Counted from the stretch's first letter, positions 1 to 11,710 are shown. The stretch: 64,000 nucleotides of DNA from Symbiodinium microadriaticum (GCA_001939145.1 LSRX01000074.1:691824-755823); one strand, 5' to 3'. The notes: generated by a model not told the origin, from the letters alone. Numbers and translations: made by a program.

Positions 1-3
1 AGC

Positions 4-80
<77 letters not shown>
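1..80. repeat. (AGT)n microsatellite at window edge
   Basis: Nearly perfect AGT/TAG trinucleotide tract with two ATT-type interruptions. It continues to the first base, so its full length is unknown. Confidence 0.97.
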
Positions 81-940
81 CAGCAGAGCATGCAGGTGTA
101 TCGGTCATGCATAAATGCATGCATGCATGCGTACATTATGCAGACACAAGTACACTCATACGTATATGCCTGCCTGGTCTATGATGAGGGATCTTTGCTG
201 ATTGGAAGTCAGCTCAGCTTTCCGAGAAAGTCGAAGCTGCCATAGTCTAGGCCCGCACGTTGCACAACCTGGATCGGCATCAATCACTCCCATGCACTGC
301 TTGAAGGGCCGTCTGCCAGAGACGCTACCCGAGGACTGGTGTTTCTTGTTTCTTTTCAGCTGTAAGTCCAGAGTGGGCATGACAAGGTTTGAGGTTTAGT
401 TTTGCATTGCTTTGTGAGATCTTAGATTATTAGGTTGTTGGCAGTGCTTCTGGTTTCAGGTGTGTGGCTTTATCTGTTCAAGTCTCGAAGGCCTTGGACT
501 TTGTATTTGTAACGGTAGAGCGCAGCATGGATCTAGAAAAGTGCTCAAAGCGATGGAAACCAGCCCACATTCACGAAGGCACGGCCAGGGTTGAGTCTCC
601 TGGACAAGCCCGCCTGGTTCATGACGGGCTGCAATGCTCAAGATCGTCGCCGAAATGGAGTTAGGGCCTGAAAAGTCGCTGAGGCCTAACCCTAGAGCCT
701 TCAACCCCAACCTACGAAAGCCTCAAGCCCCAAGTAGAGACCAGAACTGCCATATCCTGAAACTTAATCTCCTGCACTGCTATGTGCCACATGCTAAGCC
801 AGGCCTTGCAGCTTCTGCGGCAGCGAGCCGAGCATGCCTGCCACCATTATCGTCAGCACCTTCCGGAATTAGGGTTCGCTCATGCTCTCGAGGTTCCCTG
901 CTTTGTCACACATGACATATGTATCAACTGCAAGTGAGAG
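81..940. other. Unresolved sequence, no defensible gene
   Basis: Mixed sequence with several overlapping open frames on both strands. Short coding-like pieces occur, for example a plus-strand frame near 634-660 reading MLKIVAEME, but none has a clear acceptor and donor pair or a phase-matched neighbour. Confidence 0.5.
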
Positions 941-1490
941 CGCGCACACACACACACACACATGCACATCTGGCTATCTATCTGTCTGTCTATCTATCTA
1001 TCTATCTATCTATTTATCTATCTATATGTATGTATATGTATATGTATTTCCATATGTGCAACTATAAACAAATAAATAAGGATGGATGGATGGACGGATG
1101 GATGGATGTATGTATGTATGTATGTATGTATGTATGTATGTATGTATGTATGTATATATGTATACGTAGATGTACCTAAGTATGTATGTACTCATGCATG
1201 TATGTATGCATGTATCAATGCCTGCAAGGATGGATGGATGGATGGATGGATGGATGGATGGATGGATGGACAGAGGGGTGGATGGATATGTACATACATA
1301 CAAACAAGCATATACACACATACATGCATACATACATACATACATACATACATACATGCATACATACATACATACATACATACATACATACATACATACA
1401 TACACACATGCGTGCATGCATACATACATATATGCATACATACATGTATGCACGTATACATGTATACATGCATACATGCATACACAATAC
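941..1490. repeat. Compound tetranucleotide tract with inverted arms
   Basis: CA dinucleotides (about 946-962) lead into TCTA/TCTG repeats, then GGAT, a long ATGT run (about 1106-1155), more GGAT (about 1227-1270) and a long ACAT run (about 1318-1490). ATGT and ACAT runs are reverse complements, so the block can fold as a large hairpin. Open frames here (Tyr-Val-Cys-Met and His-Thr-Tyr-Ile repeats, on both strands) are repeat artefacts. Confidence 0.95.
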
Positions 1491-3974
1491 CATTTAGATA
1501 TCGACCATCACCGATGGCGGCTGCTGTGGCGGGTTCGGCTGTGGGGTTGGCTACGACAGCACTTCGCACGGTGGCGCTGACGACGATCATGATGGTGAGC
1601 ATGGTTCTGTGAGAACACCGTGGCGCAAGCTTCTGCTACCGGAGCCACACATGAATCCCTCAAAGCATGAAATGCAGCTTCGAGACCTGTGTTTCAAAGC
1701 ACTGCTGTGAGATTAAAACCGGGAGTGTTGGCAATAGCAGCGACACCAACCCAGCAAAATGAAGCGCTGGAAAATGTCGCCAACCCTCTCGCCCGGGTGG
1801 GAGGCATTAGAGCCATTCATCATCATCGCCAGGGGACCCCCGCTGACGGATCCAGCAGAGGCACCTTGGAGAGTTCTGCAGGAATCGATATGGTCATTTG
1901 TTTTGTTCAGTGCGTTTTCTGTTGGACGTGTGCACGAGAACATCACTCATGCTGTGTGGCGTCAGTCGCATTTTCCGTTGCATCGTGAGCTGTTTGAGTT
2001 GGGCTTTGTCCAGTCCCTTATCCATTAAACATTAGTTAGTAATCACGTAAATATTTGCAGACAGAGAAAGAATCCAGAGACACCACAGTGCTTCCACCAA
2101 CACCACAATAATAGTGGAAGATTGGTGGAGCAATGGTGCACTCATCAGCGCAGTTACGCCAATTCAGTTGCGAGTGGCTCACCCTGCATGCTGCCGTAGC
2201 AAACCCCGCTCCCAAGTGGATGGCGATGACGGCCTCTGAAGCGGTTCTTGGCCTTCTAGGCGATACAAATCCATGCTGTAGAGCTTCCCAACCCCATCAA
2301 GAGCGAAGAGGTTTCAAGGCCTTGCCAAGTTTCCTGAAGCCCGCCAGAGGTGCAGGGACTAGCTGGGGCCTCGCCCAGCTAAGCTCTGCAGCATTTGGGT
2401 CTCGGGTCGCGGGGATTTGGTTGTGCGTAACTTTGGGAGTACATGCGCGTCATGTTCAGCGTAGAGGTGTTTGGGTCTGGGGGACCTGGGTGATCTGGCA
2501 TACTGTTGTACGGGAGTTGGGGGATTGTGACTCGGGAGGTTCGGAGTGGCCCGGTGTAGCTCTGAAAGATGTTTGATTGCTCTCGCTGGTGTGCAGCAAG
2601 TGTGGGAGAGTTTGTTCTCCATCCAAGTGCCTCTTGACTGCGTCACTACTGATAGAAGAGAACGATCTGACGTAGTGCAATGAGCAATGTGATTAACCCT
2701 TTTCATTCGGCTGTTGAAGCTGCAGAAGGATAAGCATGGAAATACTGTTCACGTCTTCTGCACAACTGGGGCTCGTTGATGATGCTGATGATGTTTTCGC
2801 CTTTCCTTGCACAGTTGGGAGCTTGACTGGGTTGACACGTAGCTTCCTGGTTGCACGACGTTGAGGTTTCGGGAGTGCCTTCGTCCTCCAATTTGAAGCC
2901 GCTTCCTTAGATTAGGGTCTGGTGTGTCAACTTCTGCCACCGACTTGCTTAAAGCCAAGGCCCCGAGCCACAACTCTATATACACCACTCAGCTCCCCAA
3001 CCCGCACCAACCACCAGGCAAGTATCCTAGACCGTCCACTTAGACCCGGATAGAGTGATACTCCACAGGAATCAATAGTTGTATTCTCCAAGCAACACCG
3101 GCCAATTTTCGGGCTTACATTCCTTCCAAGCTTTTGTTTGTCTTTTTGGGTCTGCATAATATGCCCGACCCTCCTGCCGCATGGCGTCAGCCAGCGGGCG
3201 CGTCGGGGCCCCGAATACCTCCAGGCAGTGTTCGGTCCGGAGTGTTCTTCGTAGTGTAACCATGCATGCCAAAGATCTTGGCCGAGGCTTTTTTTGGGCA
3301 GAAAGGAACGGCCTGCAGACCTGCAGTTCTGTGGTTTTTCCGGAACGATCTTCGTCGAAAGTTGATCATGATTGCATTCGTCCACCCTAAGCTAAGCCTT
3401 GCCCCAGCCCAATCTGACCAAGCCTTGTTCCTTCTGTCGACCCCCGTTCTAAGTGGATGGTTTGGTGTTTGGTGGAGGCGAATCTTCCGTTTAAGGGAAT
3501 GTCACTGCGACCCGATGACCCCATTCATTGTGCCTTTCCCTTCGATGATGGGTCAGCCTGAAACTTTAAAGCTCTACTATAAGATTTGGCTGGTTGCACC
3601 TGCAACCCAACCCCTCCACAGTGACAGTATCAGTAGAAACATTCACTCATTGAGGTTCCATAGGGGCAGGGAGAGAGAGAGGGAGCAATGGCGGACTTAG
3701 TCTAATCATTTCTTCATGTTGCATCTGCATAAGATGCACAAAGGACAGTTTTGTCCGGGAATTTCTTGCTCTGCAGAGCCTTTTCCAATTGTTTGCCTGT
3801 CCGACCTGACATTGTTCGAGCCAGTCTGGCAAGCTTTGTCGTTGCAATTCCTGCGCGATACTGGACTTGACGAGTACTGTGGTTGCCACTTCCATGTTAT
3901 CTTCAAATATTGCGTGCTCGAGCCTCTCCGCCATTCCATCCTACGGCTCTCGCGCCTTTCCCCTGCTCTCTGCA
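1491..3974. other. Intergenic or intronic, ambiguous frames
   Basis: No convincing gene. Long frames exist: plus 1759-2028 starting MKRWKMSPTLSPGWEALEPF, plus 2133-2576, minus 2927-3385 and plus 3266-3700. All lie within chance expectation and compete with equally open frames. A plus-strand ATG frame at about 2736, starting MEILFTSSAQLGLVDDADDV, is the most coding-like piece but its 3' border is unclear. No spliced-leader relic is visible upstream of the histone-like gene. Confidence 0.45.
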
Positions 3975-4790
3975 ATGGCATTGCCAATGAAGAAGATTGT
4001 GATGAAGGCCATGAAGTCCGCGGCGATGAAGGTCAAGGCCCCGAAAGGCATGAAGGCCGATAGCCCTACTGACGTGTTGTGCATTTCGTTGAGCGCTTTT
4101 CAGCCAGCCAGTATGTACGGCGTGCTTGCTTGCGCCTCGCCATCAGGCCATGAAGAAGAAAGCTATCACAAATGTCGCCCGTGGCAAGCTGGCCAAGATG
4201 GTCGTCTTCAAGGGTCGCAAGGAGCTGCGGCCGACCGGGATGGTATTGTCTAAGTAAAATCCTGAACTAACTCGGATTGTGTTGGATTGTTGGATATCCG
4301 CATTCGATACTGTAGCTGGCTCTGTTGTGCCTCTTTTCTTTGAACTAGTGTCTTCAGGAAAAGACTGCGACGGGCCTCCAGAAGGCTCAGCTCATGAAGA
4401 ACAAGCGTGGCAAGGCAAGGAGGGCCTCCCACACTCTTTCTCCATGTGTCTATCTTTCTCTGCCTGTGTCTCTTTCCCTGTCTCGCTGCCGCTCTCTCTA
4501 TCTGACACTAGTCCCTTTGTTTCTCGTACTTTCCTTGTGCCATAGCAATCATGCAAGACATATTTATGAGGCAGCAATTAAGAGGCTGCTCGTGCACACT
4601 GCAGCAGGTTGTTACAAAGAAGCAGCATGCCCGTGGCAAAGCGCTGTTCCAGAAGTTTGCCCAGCGTTGGCTGGACGCCGTCATGACGGCCAGGAAGGAG
4701 CTTGGTGTGAAGGGTTTTTGCGCCGTCGGTGGCAAGAGTGCTCAGGGCAAGGCACTCTATGCCAAGGCGAAAGCGCTTTATGCAGCTTGA
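3975..4790 (+). CDS. Dinoflagellate histone-like basic nuclear protein (HCc/HLP type), four exons
   Basis: Proposed exons are 3975-4055, 4147-4221, 4358-4414 and 4608-4790 (stop included), all joined in phase 0, giving 131 residues. The N-terminus is a Met-Lys repeat (MALPMKKIVMKAMKSAAMKV). The core contains ARGKLAKMVVFKGRK, then LQKAQLMKNKRGKVVTKK, then WLDAVMTARKELGVKGF and a C-terminal GKSAQGKALYAKAKALYAA. From memory this matches the dinoflagellate HCc/histone-like family, lysine-rich chromatin proteins used in place of nucleosomal histones, usually a little over 100 residues. It would act in the nucleus on DNA. Introns are 91, 136 and 193 nt. Donors are GC, GA and GC (AAG|GCCGAT, AAG|GAGCTG, AAG|GCAAGG) and acceptors are CAG|G. 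Junctions one and two have direct repeats (AGGCC, AGGA), so the exact cut is ambiguous but the protein is not. The start is the first Met in frame; later Mets are possible. Confidence 0.9.
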
Positions 4791-5785
4791 GCATGACTCG
4801 ATGTGTGAGCTTTCGTGGTCGTTCACGGAGCGCACAAACACGCTGCTTAGTGTGTACAGCAGATCTCTTGCTCTTTGAGATCACGGGAGCTCTTTCGGGC
4901 TGGTTTCGAAACACCGCGCGGTGTGTTGCACCACCTAGGCATGGACCAAGTTGCTGTTTGCAGAGGCCTTCTTCAAGCTGTTTCGTGATGCTCACATCAT
5001 ACCTTTATGGCTTCTTTAAGACTACTGTAATTATCGTACTTGGTCCTATTTGGTCCTCCTTAGGCTTGCAGTTGTTTGAATGCAATGCAGGACCGCCAAG
5101 GGCTTCGGCTTTTCTGCCTGTAAGATAGAAGCGTATTGCAGGTATACAGAGTTAAAACACAGCTAGTCATGTCCGTGTGCATGTCGTTGTGTGTATACAT
5201 ACATACACATATACCTGTGCAATTAATTGCTCGTGAGACACCCATGCATACCTAAACTACTACAGCGCAAGCTACTGTACTGAGGGGTGTGTGTGTGTGT
5301 GCATGTAAATATATATGTATATGTATATGTATATTTATATGTATATGTGTCTAGACAGATGTGTGCATAAACGCACACACACACAAACATGAAGTGACAT
5401 GTGTGTGAGAGATCTATATGCACACATACACATACATGAACACTGTGCATCCCAGAAACTGCAAAAGCAGCATTACAACACCGCTAGCGCCACCACTCCC
5501 ACCACCCACCGCCGCTACCCGCCACCCGCATGACCACCACCAACAACGACGCCGCAGCAGCAGCACTAGCAGCAGCAACAGCATCATCCACACCAATACT
5601 TAGTACTTCTGATGGCGGTCCATTGATCCAACCCAACCTAAGCATGCAGGCATATTTCTGGCCTGAGCTATGCTGGTGCAATGGCCTGGTACCCCAGACC
5701 TGGCCCATTTCTCTCACCTCCTGTCCAAAATGTGGAGGACTGGTATATAAGACTTGTAATTTGGGTTTTCACTCTGTTGGCTTAG
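4791..5785. other. 3' flank of histone-like gene and microsatellites
   Basis: Contains TG and TATG repeats (about 5288-5420) and a CCA/GCA-rich stretch (about 5490-5590). An open plus frame that continues into the next exon includes CPKCGGLVYKTC, a zinc-knuckle-like string at about 5725-5760. It lies just 5' of a good acceptor, so it is probably intron or an alternative exon extension. Confidence 0.4.
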
Positions 5786-6106
5786 GAATCCGTGCTGACA
5801 TTGCCGAGGCCGTTCGGGCCCAGCTTCAGTTGGATGATGATGCCATCGAGCAGAAGCAGCCGCAGGTAAGTGCAATTCAGCGGTTCGGCTCCTGTTAAGG
5901 TCGTCACACGAAACCAGTCCTACTTGGAACAGCCCGCCTGAAACGCTGTGCTTGAGCTCCACCAATCTTGGGAAGATATTTTTGGGATTGTTCCAAACCT
6001 CAACCCCCTTGCCAAACTAGACGGCGAGAAACATGCCAGCAAAGGGACAAAGGAGCATCATCTGGGAGACTCTGGGCATCGGCTTGTGGGGCAATGTGAT
6101 TGCCAG
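5786..6106 (+). CDS. Unknown protein, two phase-matched exons
   Basis: Exon 5786-5865 follows TTAG and ends at a perfect GTAAGT donor; it reads IRADIAEAVRAQLQLDDDAI and ends EQKQPQ. Exon 6021-6106 follows CTAG in phase 0, reads TARNMPAKGQRSIIWETLGI then GLWGNVIA, and ends at AG|GTTGAT. The first exon looks like an acidic amphipathic helix and the second has a hydrophobic C-terminal part. Third positions are G/C-rich. Further exons on both sides are expected; one possibility follows the TTTGTAG acceptor at 6351. Function not recognised. Confidence 0.55.
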
Positions 6107-7193
6107 GTTGATCAGGGTTTGGGGTTCATGATGGGATCCCAAAGGGAGGGGGATCCAAGGGGATATATAACCTAGTAATCCCCAATTCTACCATGCTCCC
6201 TAGGGTTTCCGAAGATTCACCAGTACCTCCCCTCCTTGAAGCACCCTCCCTGTAGGATCATAAGTTTAGGGCTTAGGGTCTAGTTGAAGGTAACTTTCTT
6301 GGAGGGGGCAGTCAGGGTTCGGAATGTATATGAGCAGTTTCTTCTTTGTAGGCGGCTGGGGACCTCGAAAGGTGGCGCCTCTTTTTCCTGTGACGGGGGA
6401 AAGGGCTGAGGGTTCGTTCGGAGGCGGTGAACGGGTTTGGGGATTGTGGGATTTAGCGCTTGGGTTAGCGTTTAGGCATTCTGGTTGTTCCTCGCGCTAC
6501 GGGTACAGAAATATTAGCGAGAGCCAACCACAAAGATGCTAGGCCCACAGATTTGAGAGGAAGCCAAACGCATCCCCAGCCTCAAACACCCTTTATATCT
6601 AGACATCCTAGATTTTACCCACTCGTAGACAAAAAGGCTTTCAGACCCCAACCAACAAGTCGGAGCCGTATGGAACCCCACCAACTGAACCCCCACGAGG
6701 AGCCACCACGAGCGTCGCCTCGATCGGGCTCCAAGCATCGTCGTCGAGGCAAGGCTGCTTTTCATGAAAGCATTTTTCATCAGCCTTATGCATAAAAGGT
6801 TGTTCCAAACACGGAGCCATCTCAAGCGTTCAAGCTCCGTTGAAACCTTGCTTGAGCTGTGGGCTGTTGCAGGAGGCTTGTGGGATAAGTTAACGTTCTT
6901 GCTTGTTCTTGAGGCGGGGGTACCGGGTAGGATTGGTTGCGGTTTGGAAGTTTGGGAGTTTCGAGCGTGTGGGCCTCACGGCTGTCCGGGGCTACGAGCA
7001 TTTAAGAGTTCAGGACTTTTAGGCTTTCGATGTGTTTGGCCAGGGGGGGGGGGGGCGGGGGCTGGGAACTTTATGGGCTTGGTGCTGTAGCTTGTATGTT
7101 CAGAATTCTTCGAAGCTGGGGTGGCTTGGGATACGAGGTTTTAGCACCCAGTCACACCAGTGTTTAAAGTTTGCACAGCCTTTTCGTGTTCAG
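6107..7193. other. Intron-like sequence with telomere-like motifs
   Basis: Degenerate GGGTTTAGGG and GGTTCGGG motifs at about 6180-6460, a poly-G run at about 7043-7056, and ambiguous frames. A proline-rich plus frame ends at 6795 (MEPHQLNPHEEPPRASPRSG at about 6670) but is opposed by an open minus frame. No exon is called. Confidence 0.4.
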
Positions 7194-7448
7194 GGGCTCA
7201 CGGTGGAGCTTGGATTGGGCTCCAGAAGCGACATTGACAGCTTTTGGTCCATCCTAACACCCCGGAGCATTCAGCCTGACCCCACACCCAGAAAACCTAG
7301 TTTGACGACAAACTCCAGAGTGTGGCTTGCACAACCCCACGTGGCCAAAGGTTGGCAGGTCTCTGAATTGGTACAGCAAAAGGGAATAAGACAACACGTT
7401 ACCCGGACAGAGCTCACAGTTCAGAGCATCCTCAAGGCGCTTTCCTGA
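7194..7448 (+). CDS. Possible 3'-terminal exon, unknown product
   Basis: A frame follows a TTCAG acceptor (7189-7193) and runs 84 codons to a stop, reading GLTVELGLGSRSDIDSFWSI and ending ELTVQSILKALS. The minus strand is also open here (7254-7511), and another plus frame runs into the GAT tract. Direction and frame are therefore uncertain. No family recognised. Confidence 0.3.
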   Translation, partial: GLTVELGLGSRSDIDSFWSILTPRSIQPDPTPRKPSLTTNSRVWLAQPHVAKGWQVSELVQQKGIRQHVTRTELTVQSILKALS

Positions 7449-7540
7449 AGACAGCCGCGCGCCCTGTCGGACAGACGTCAAGAGAGAATTTGTTGGCGGA
7501 GGCGGGGCCAATCTGCGACATGATGACCATGTCGATGATT

Positions 7541-7541
7541 G

Positions 7542-7580
<39 letters not shown>

Positions 7581-7850
7581 CGATGATGATGATGATGTGG
7601 ATGTGCTTGATGATTATGGATGGTGATTGATGAAGATGATGATGACGATGATGATGATGATGATGCTGATGATGATGATGATGATGATGGAGAGGAGGAG
7701 GATTATGCGGATGATGGCGATGATGAAGATGATGATGAATATGACAGTGATGATGATAATAACGATGATGGTGATGATGATGATGATGATGATGGTCATC
7801 ATGATGATCATGATGATGACGATGATGAATCAGATGTTCATGATGATGGT
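7541..7850. repeat. (GAT)n tract
   Basis: Imperfect GAT repeat of about 300 bp. Plus frames read poly-Asp or poly-Met, and the minus frame reads Ile/Val. An Asp-rich frame continues upstream to about 7400 without a stop, but nothing else supports coding. Confidence 0.93.
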
Positions 7851-8379
7851 GATATTATCGCTGATTGTGGTGAAGATTGCTGTGATGATGATGCCGCTGC
7901 TCTTGTTGAGCACGTTGGGCATTGGTCCTGCTTATCAGCATTGGCATCACGTCATGTGGCTGCAGTATGACTACCCACATCTGATCGCCATGACTATATC
8001 ACGGATGCTGTCACTGTTTTGTGAATAGTCATCGCCACCTGGGTCCTCGTACTAAAACGTCCTGTTGTGTAGTGTATGATTCAAGCGGTGCAGAAATCAT
8101 CCCAGGACGGTGGCTGTGCCCGCTGATATATGGTTTGGGTGACGAAGATAAATGACAACGATGAGTAAGGTGGTGATGGTGGTGGCGGTGGTGGTGGTTA
8201 AGCAGCCAGCCTGAGTCAGGCTTAGAATCACCGCGCAGCCAGGCCGTCCCGGATTTGCCGTCAAGCACCAAGATTCAACCGATGTGAAGCTGCAAGGTTT
8301 CGGCTCACTAGTGTTGCTGGTATCATACTAATGCCATCAAGGTTGTTGAGGGTCCCCTTTCCTTCTTACTGCTACTGTA

Positions 8380-8576
8380 TCAGGTTGCACAGCTCTCGTT
8401 GATTACACTTTTGGGGGAAGTCTGGGGAGCTTGAGTTTCTTTCGCCGGACAGTAGAAGCTGCTCTCATGCTGCAGGACGTCGGGCACAGAGTTTGGGCAG
8501 TTGCTCTCAAGCTTGTACGCGTAGAATTCTGAGGCCTCATCGTCCACCAATGCATAGGGCCACGGCTGATCTGCTC
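8380..8576 (-). CDS. Terminal exon of a minus-strand gene, unknown product
   Basis: On the minus strand, GTGAG| at 8577-8578 acts as acceptor. The frame then runs 64 codons to TGA at 8380-8382. It reads ADQPWPYALVDDEASEFYAY and continues KLESNCPNSVPDVLQHES, ending SVINESCAT. Composition is natural and acidic and third positions are mixed to GC-rich. There is no methionine, so ATG-based searches miss it. Upstream exons should lie at higher coordinates but were not identified. Function unknown. Confidence 0.55.
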
Positions 8577-8641
8577 CTCACTCCACCAGGGACATGGCCC
8601 TCTGAGGCCCGACGAGCCTATCGTTCCGCTCACGGTTACGC

Positions 8642-8836
8642 GTGTGGGATCCCGAGACAGGAAGAAGTGACCTCAGGAAAGGTACTGAGGCTTTCGAATT
8701 CGAGGCTGGGCTCTATAGGATTTATTGCCTGCAGGTTTTGCCGTTTATTTATGGCGTGGAACATCGTCGCTCACTTGATGATTGCACGGCTTGGGCTTTG
8801 GGTTTGTTGCATTGTTGGCATAGATGTGCCTTTTGA
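8642..8836 (+). CDS. Candidate exon or small frame, unknown product
   Basis: A plus frame reads DPETGRSDLRKGTEAFEFEA then GLYRIYCLQ, with a CAG|GTTTTG donor possible at 8711-8712; without splicing it continues to a stop at 8836. The neighbouring minus-strand terminal exon means the polarity in this kilobase is unsettled. Confidence 0.3.
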   Translation: MWDPETGRSDLRKGTEAFEFEAGLYRIYCLQVLPFIYGVEHRRSLDDCTAWALGLLHCWHRCAF

Positions 8837-8939
8837 CGTTTCTCGATTTTAGGGTTCAGTGCCACGGAACCTATATAAGCAATGTTTTCCGGCTACACTT
8901 CAGCAGGAAATGGGCGAGCAGTTCTGAGGATTCAATATT

Positions 8940-9426
8940 ATGAGCCACCGTCGCAAGCGGAAGCTCAGTTGCAGACACGGTGACGAGGGAACAGAAGGGG
9001 TCTCCGAGCCCGGGATCTGCCGATGTAAGCGGACAGGGTTGAAGCACGCCGGCGCAAGAACTACAAGAGAGAGAGAGAGAGAGAGAGATGCCCCTTCAGA
9101 TAACTTCAGCCTGAAGGTTTACTTGTCGGTAGGAGGTTCCATAGGTCCTGGGTTGAGCTTTTCTTGTTTGGTTGGTTTTCCTTCAGGATTCTGAAGCAAC
9201 TTTTGGCATCACGTTCCTCACATGGCAACACATTACTTTTCAGTCGACAACAAGTCACCGCCCTGGGAATAACCCAAAAGGCTCTTCGTCAGGAAAAGCT
9301 CGCCGTCTTTCTGTTACGGGGTCCACCCCTTTGCTTGTTGTCTATCCTACCTTGTTTGCTTTGACATGCGGCGACGAAGTCTGCCTTGGTGGTGCATGCA
9401 TGCAGAATCCCCAAATCGCCGCGTAA
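8940..9426 (+). CDS. Exon pair around a GTAAGC donor, frame unresolved
   Basis: A first exon ends at CCGAT|GTAAGC (about 9027). Two of its frames are attractive: one begins with Met at 8940 (MSHRRKRKLSCRHGDEGTEG), the other reads ATVASGSSVADTVTREQKGS and ends in phase 0. The next acceptor is CTTCAG at 9186. From 9187 one frame in phase 0 runs to TAA at 9426 and another reads ILKQLLASRSSHGNTLLF. A GA dinucleotide run (about 9067-9088) lies in the intron. Splicing is likely but the product cannot be fixed. Confidence 0.35.
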
Positions 9427-10813
9427 CAAACGGGGGTGCTTGATGCGCGCGGGCCGGGGTCTCAAGCCCCTGCCTCTGCCTCTAGCCCGGGTGAAAGAGA
9501 GAGAGAGAGAGAGGGAGACACAAAAAGAGAGCTTGCTCGTAATCATCCTCGTCATATTCCCGGGTGTCGCCGTCTGTCGCCGCCCTTATCATGTTGATTT
9601 TGATCTATCGGCGCTTTGAACGACATCTGCGACATCGACACCAGGTAGGACTGTTGGACAACAGAACAGACTCATGCAGAGATGCTCGTGTCGCCAACTT
9701 CTTCGTAGGATGCGGCCGGCGAGTAGTAGGACGCTAGCCTGCTTGTGGCATGAGTCAAGGCGCCGCATTTTTGGAACATCTGCGTGTCATCGCAAAGAGT
9801 AGGCATTGTTCAAGACTCTGCTTTACCGGTTTCAGTAGACCCCTACGTCGAAGCCGCCATCTTGAACATGAACGATTCCTGAACTACATGAACACCTTAA
9901 CACCCCAAACCCTGGACCTGTTCTCCCCAGACATATTGAGACAGAAAGACACGGCGAAGCCGCAAGCTGCCTGGTCTTGGCAGCAGCCTGACTTGAGGCT
10001 CCGACGACAATCGACACGGGACACCTGACCAGGTCGGCCGTTTAACGACTGAAGGGATGCCGGTCTGTGTTTAAAGTTGTTGTTTTATGGTTTTTTTTCA
10101 CTGGTTTGTAGGGGGTTACTACAAGGGCAGATACATTGTTTTCATGAGAGTTGCCGGTTACATCAGGGGTTCTTTAAAGCTTCTAAAGCAAAGATAGTTA
10201 AAGGTTTAGGGCCTAGAGCTTCGGGAAGAGTTTAAGGGTTCTCATCATTATAGTGGACTTTGGGATATAGGCATAGGTGTTCAAGATCGAGTTTTTCAGG
10301 GGTCTTCGGACCCCAAGGTTTCGGGCTAGGGGCTTCACGCCATAAGTTCAGGGTTTAGGGCCTCGGGATTAGGAGATTTCGGGTGATCATGTACTTGTAA
10401 GGGCTGCTGGGATGAGCTTTGGGATTTCGAGACTCGGAGTGACAACAGCTGGCCTCTTGTAGAACAGATACCCCGAGCGCAGCAGGGCGTTTGCTCGTAA
10501 CGCAACCTGCCTTTTAAGACCCCCCGCTGCCCGAAATTGAAGTGCAAAAACACTACAGAAGAGCACAGCTTCATGAAGCCTTACGGCTCAAAATACTGCC
10601 CTTGATGAAGGTTTCTGGCATAATCTGACCTGTCTGTGGCCGACATTCTTCAAATGTAGGGTGCGGCCTAGGGCTCCCTATCATAACATCGATGCGTTAC
10701 TGCCTTACTGTATTTGAGATTTACGCAAATTTACGTCTTATTCCCGAGATGATTAAATCGGAGATTTGGCCACGCATACAGTGGACCGCTTGAGTCCTAA
10801 AGTCTTCTCCCAG
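9427..10813. other. No defensible gene, telomere-like motif cluster
   Basis: GA run near 9496-9512, then mixed sequence. From about 10200 to 10400 many degenerate TTTAGGG motifs occur (AGGTTTAGGGCC, TTCAGGGTTTAGGG). Open frames on both strands are not distinguishable from chance. Confidence 0.5.
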
Positions 10814-11321
10814 GCCGGGCCAGACCATTGTGGAGGCGTTGAAGGATGGGTGAGCTGGGCGTCGAGTTGTGCTGTCGACTTCCCACCTAGCCGACCTAGC
10901 CCTTATTGCGCAAGGACAAAGTTCAGTCTCGGCTTTGGAAGCCTAGGGCACGACATGCCGAACCCAGGAGACCACAGCCAGTGTGTCCAACCAGCTGGAG
11001 AAGCACTACCCAGGCTCGTGAGACTGCGGTGACCAGGGTTCAGGAAGTTTAGGGTCGGGCTTGGGCTTTAAGGTTAAATTAAATTTAGCTGTCGAGGGTT
11101 TTCGCACCGGTTGGAACGCCTGGCAATGTCAAGTATTCGGAGCTGTTGGCACCTGCTTTCTCGCAACCTGAGTTTCATCTGCTTGATACTAGAACCCCTG
11201 GATCACGATGCGACGCTTACCTTAGATGGTTTCTTCGAGAAGCTCCAGGATGGACGCCTGCACGAGACTTGGCACCGCTCTTGGGTCTGGGAGCGACGAA
11301 GGGCTTTCTCGCCTACTTCCA
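10814..11321 (+). CDS. Unknown protein, three phase-matched exons
   Basis: Exon 10814-10844 follows CCCAG and reads PGQTIVEALK. A GA-AG intron (AAG|GATGGG to CCCAG|GAG) shares the direct repeat AGGA. Exon 10968-11017 reads ETTASVSNQLEKHYPG and ends at GTGAGA. Exon 11097-11321 follows GTCGAG, reads VFAPVGTPGNVKYSELLAPA then FSQPEFHLLDTRTPGSRCDA, and ends GLGATKGFLAYF before GTAAAA. Phases join throughout (0, then 2). Flanking exons are missing. A second plus frame is also open across exon three, so that exon is less certain. Function not recognised. Confidence 0.5.
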
Positions 11322-11531
11322 GTAAAATGTGGTGGCCCCTTCAATAGCCACCCTCCCCTTCCCCCCGACCGGCTTCTTGAATATGTTCCCGCGACCCCCT
11401 TGACCGTGGTTCGGTAGATTGGGGGCTTGGGTTGGCTTGGGGTCCGGGTGGCTTTGACTAACTTAGAAGGGTTCTTGGGGGGTCCGAGGGGTTTGGGTGT
11501 TCGAGAGAGTTTGGGGGGAAATTGCGGGTGC

Positions 11532-11624
11532 CTTGAGATTGACCACTAGCAGAAAGGAAGCAAACTGGTAGTACTTGCGATCGTATTCCGTCTGCTGAAC
11601 TGCCAGGATGATGGCGGGGTACGG
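11532..11624 (-). CDS. Internal exon of a minus-strand gene
   Basis: This 31-codon exon in phase 0 follows CAAAAG on the minus strand and ends at AAG|GCACCC, a GC donor. It reads PYPAIILAVQQTEYDRKYYQ then FASFLLVVNLK. Composition is natural, with a hydrophobic end. The plus-strand gene ending near 11.3 kb would converge with it. Function unknown. Confidence 0.5.
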
Positions 11625-11644
11625 CTTTTGACGGAAAGAGTGTG

Positions 11645-11678
11645 AGGATGGCGATGATGATGATGATGATGCTGATGC

Positions 11679-11710
<32 letters not shown>

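Noticed and set aside
2133..3385. Long frames of 147 (plus) and 152 (minus) codons
   Set aside because: Lengths are within chance expectation for this GC content, composition is unnatural and there is no splice or neighbour support.
5530..5785. Upstream extension of the 5786 exon containing CPKCGGLVYKTC
   Set aside because: Open in frame, but a clear TTAG acceptor lies at its end and the upstream part is CCA/GCA repeat. Not counted as coding without transcript data.
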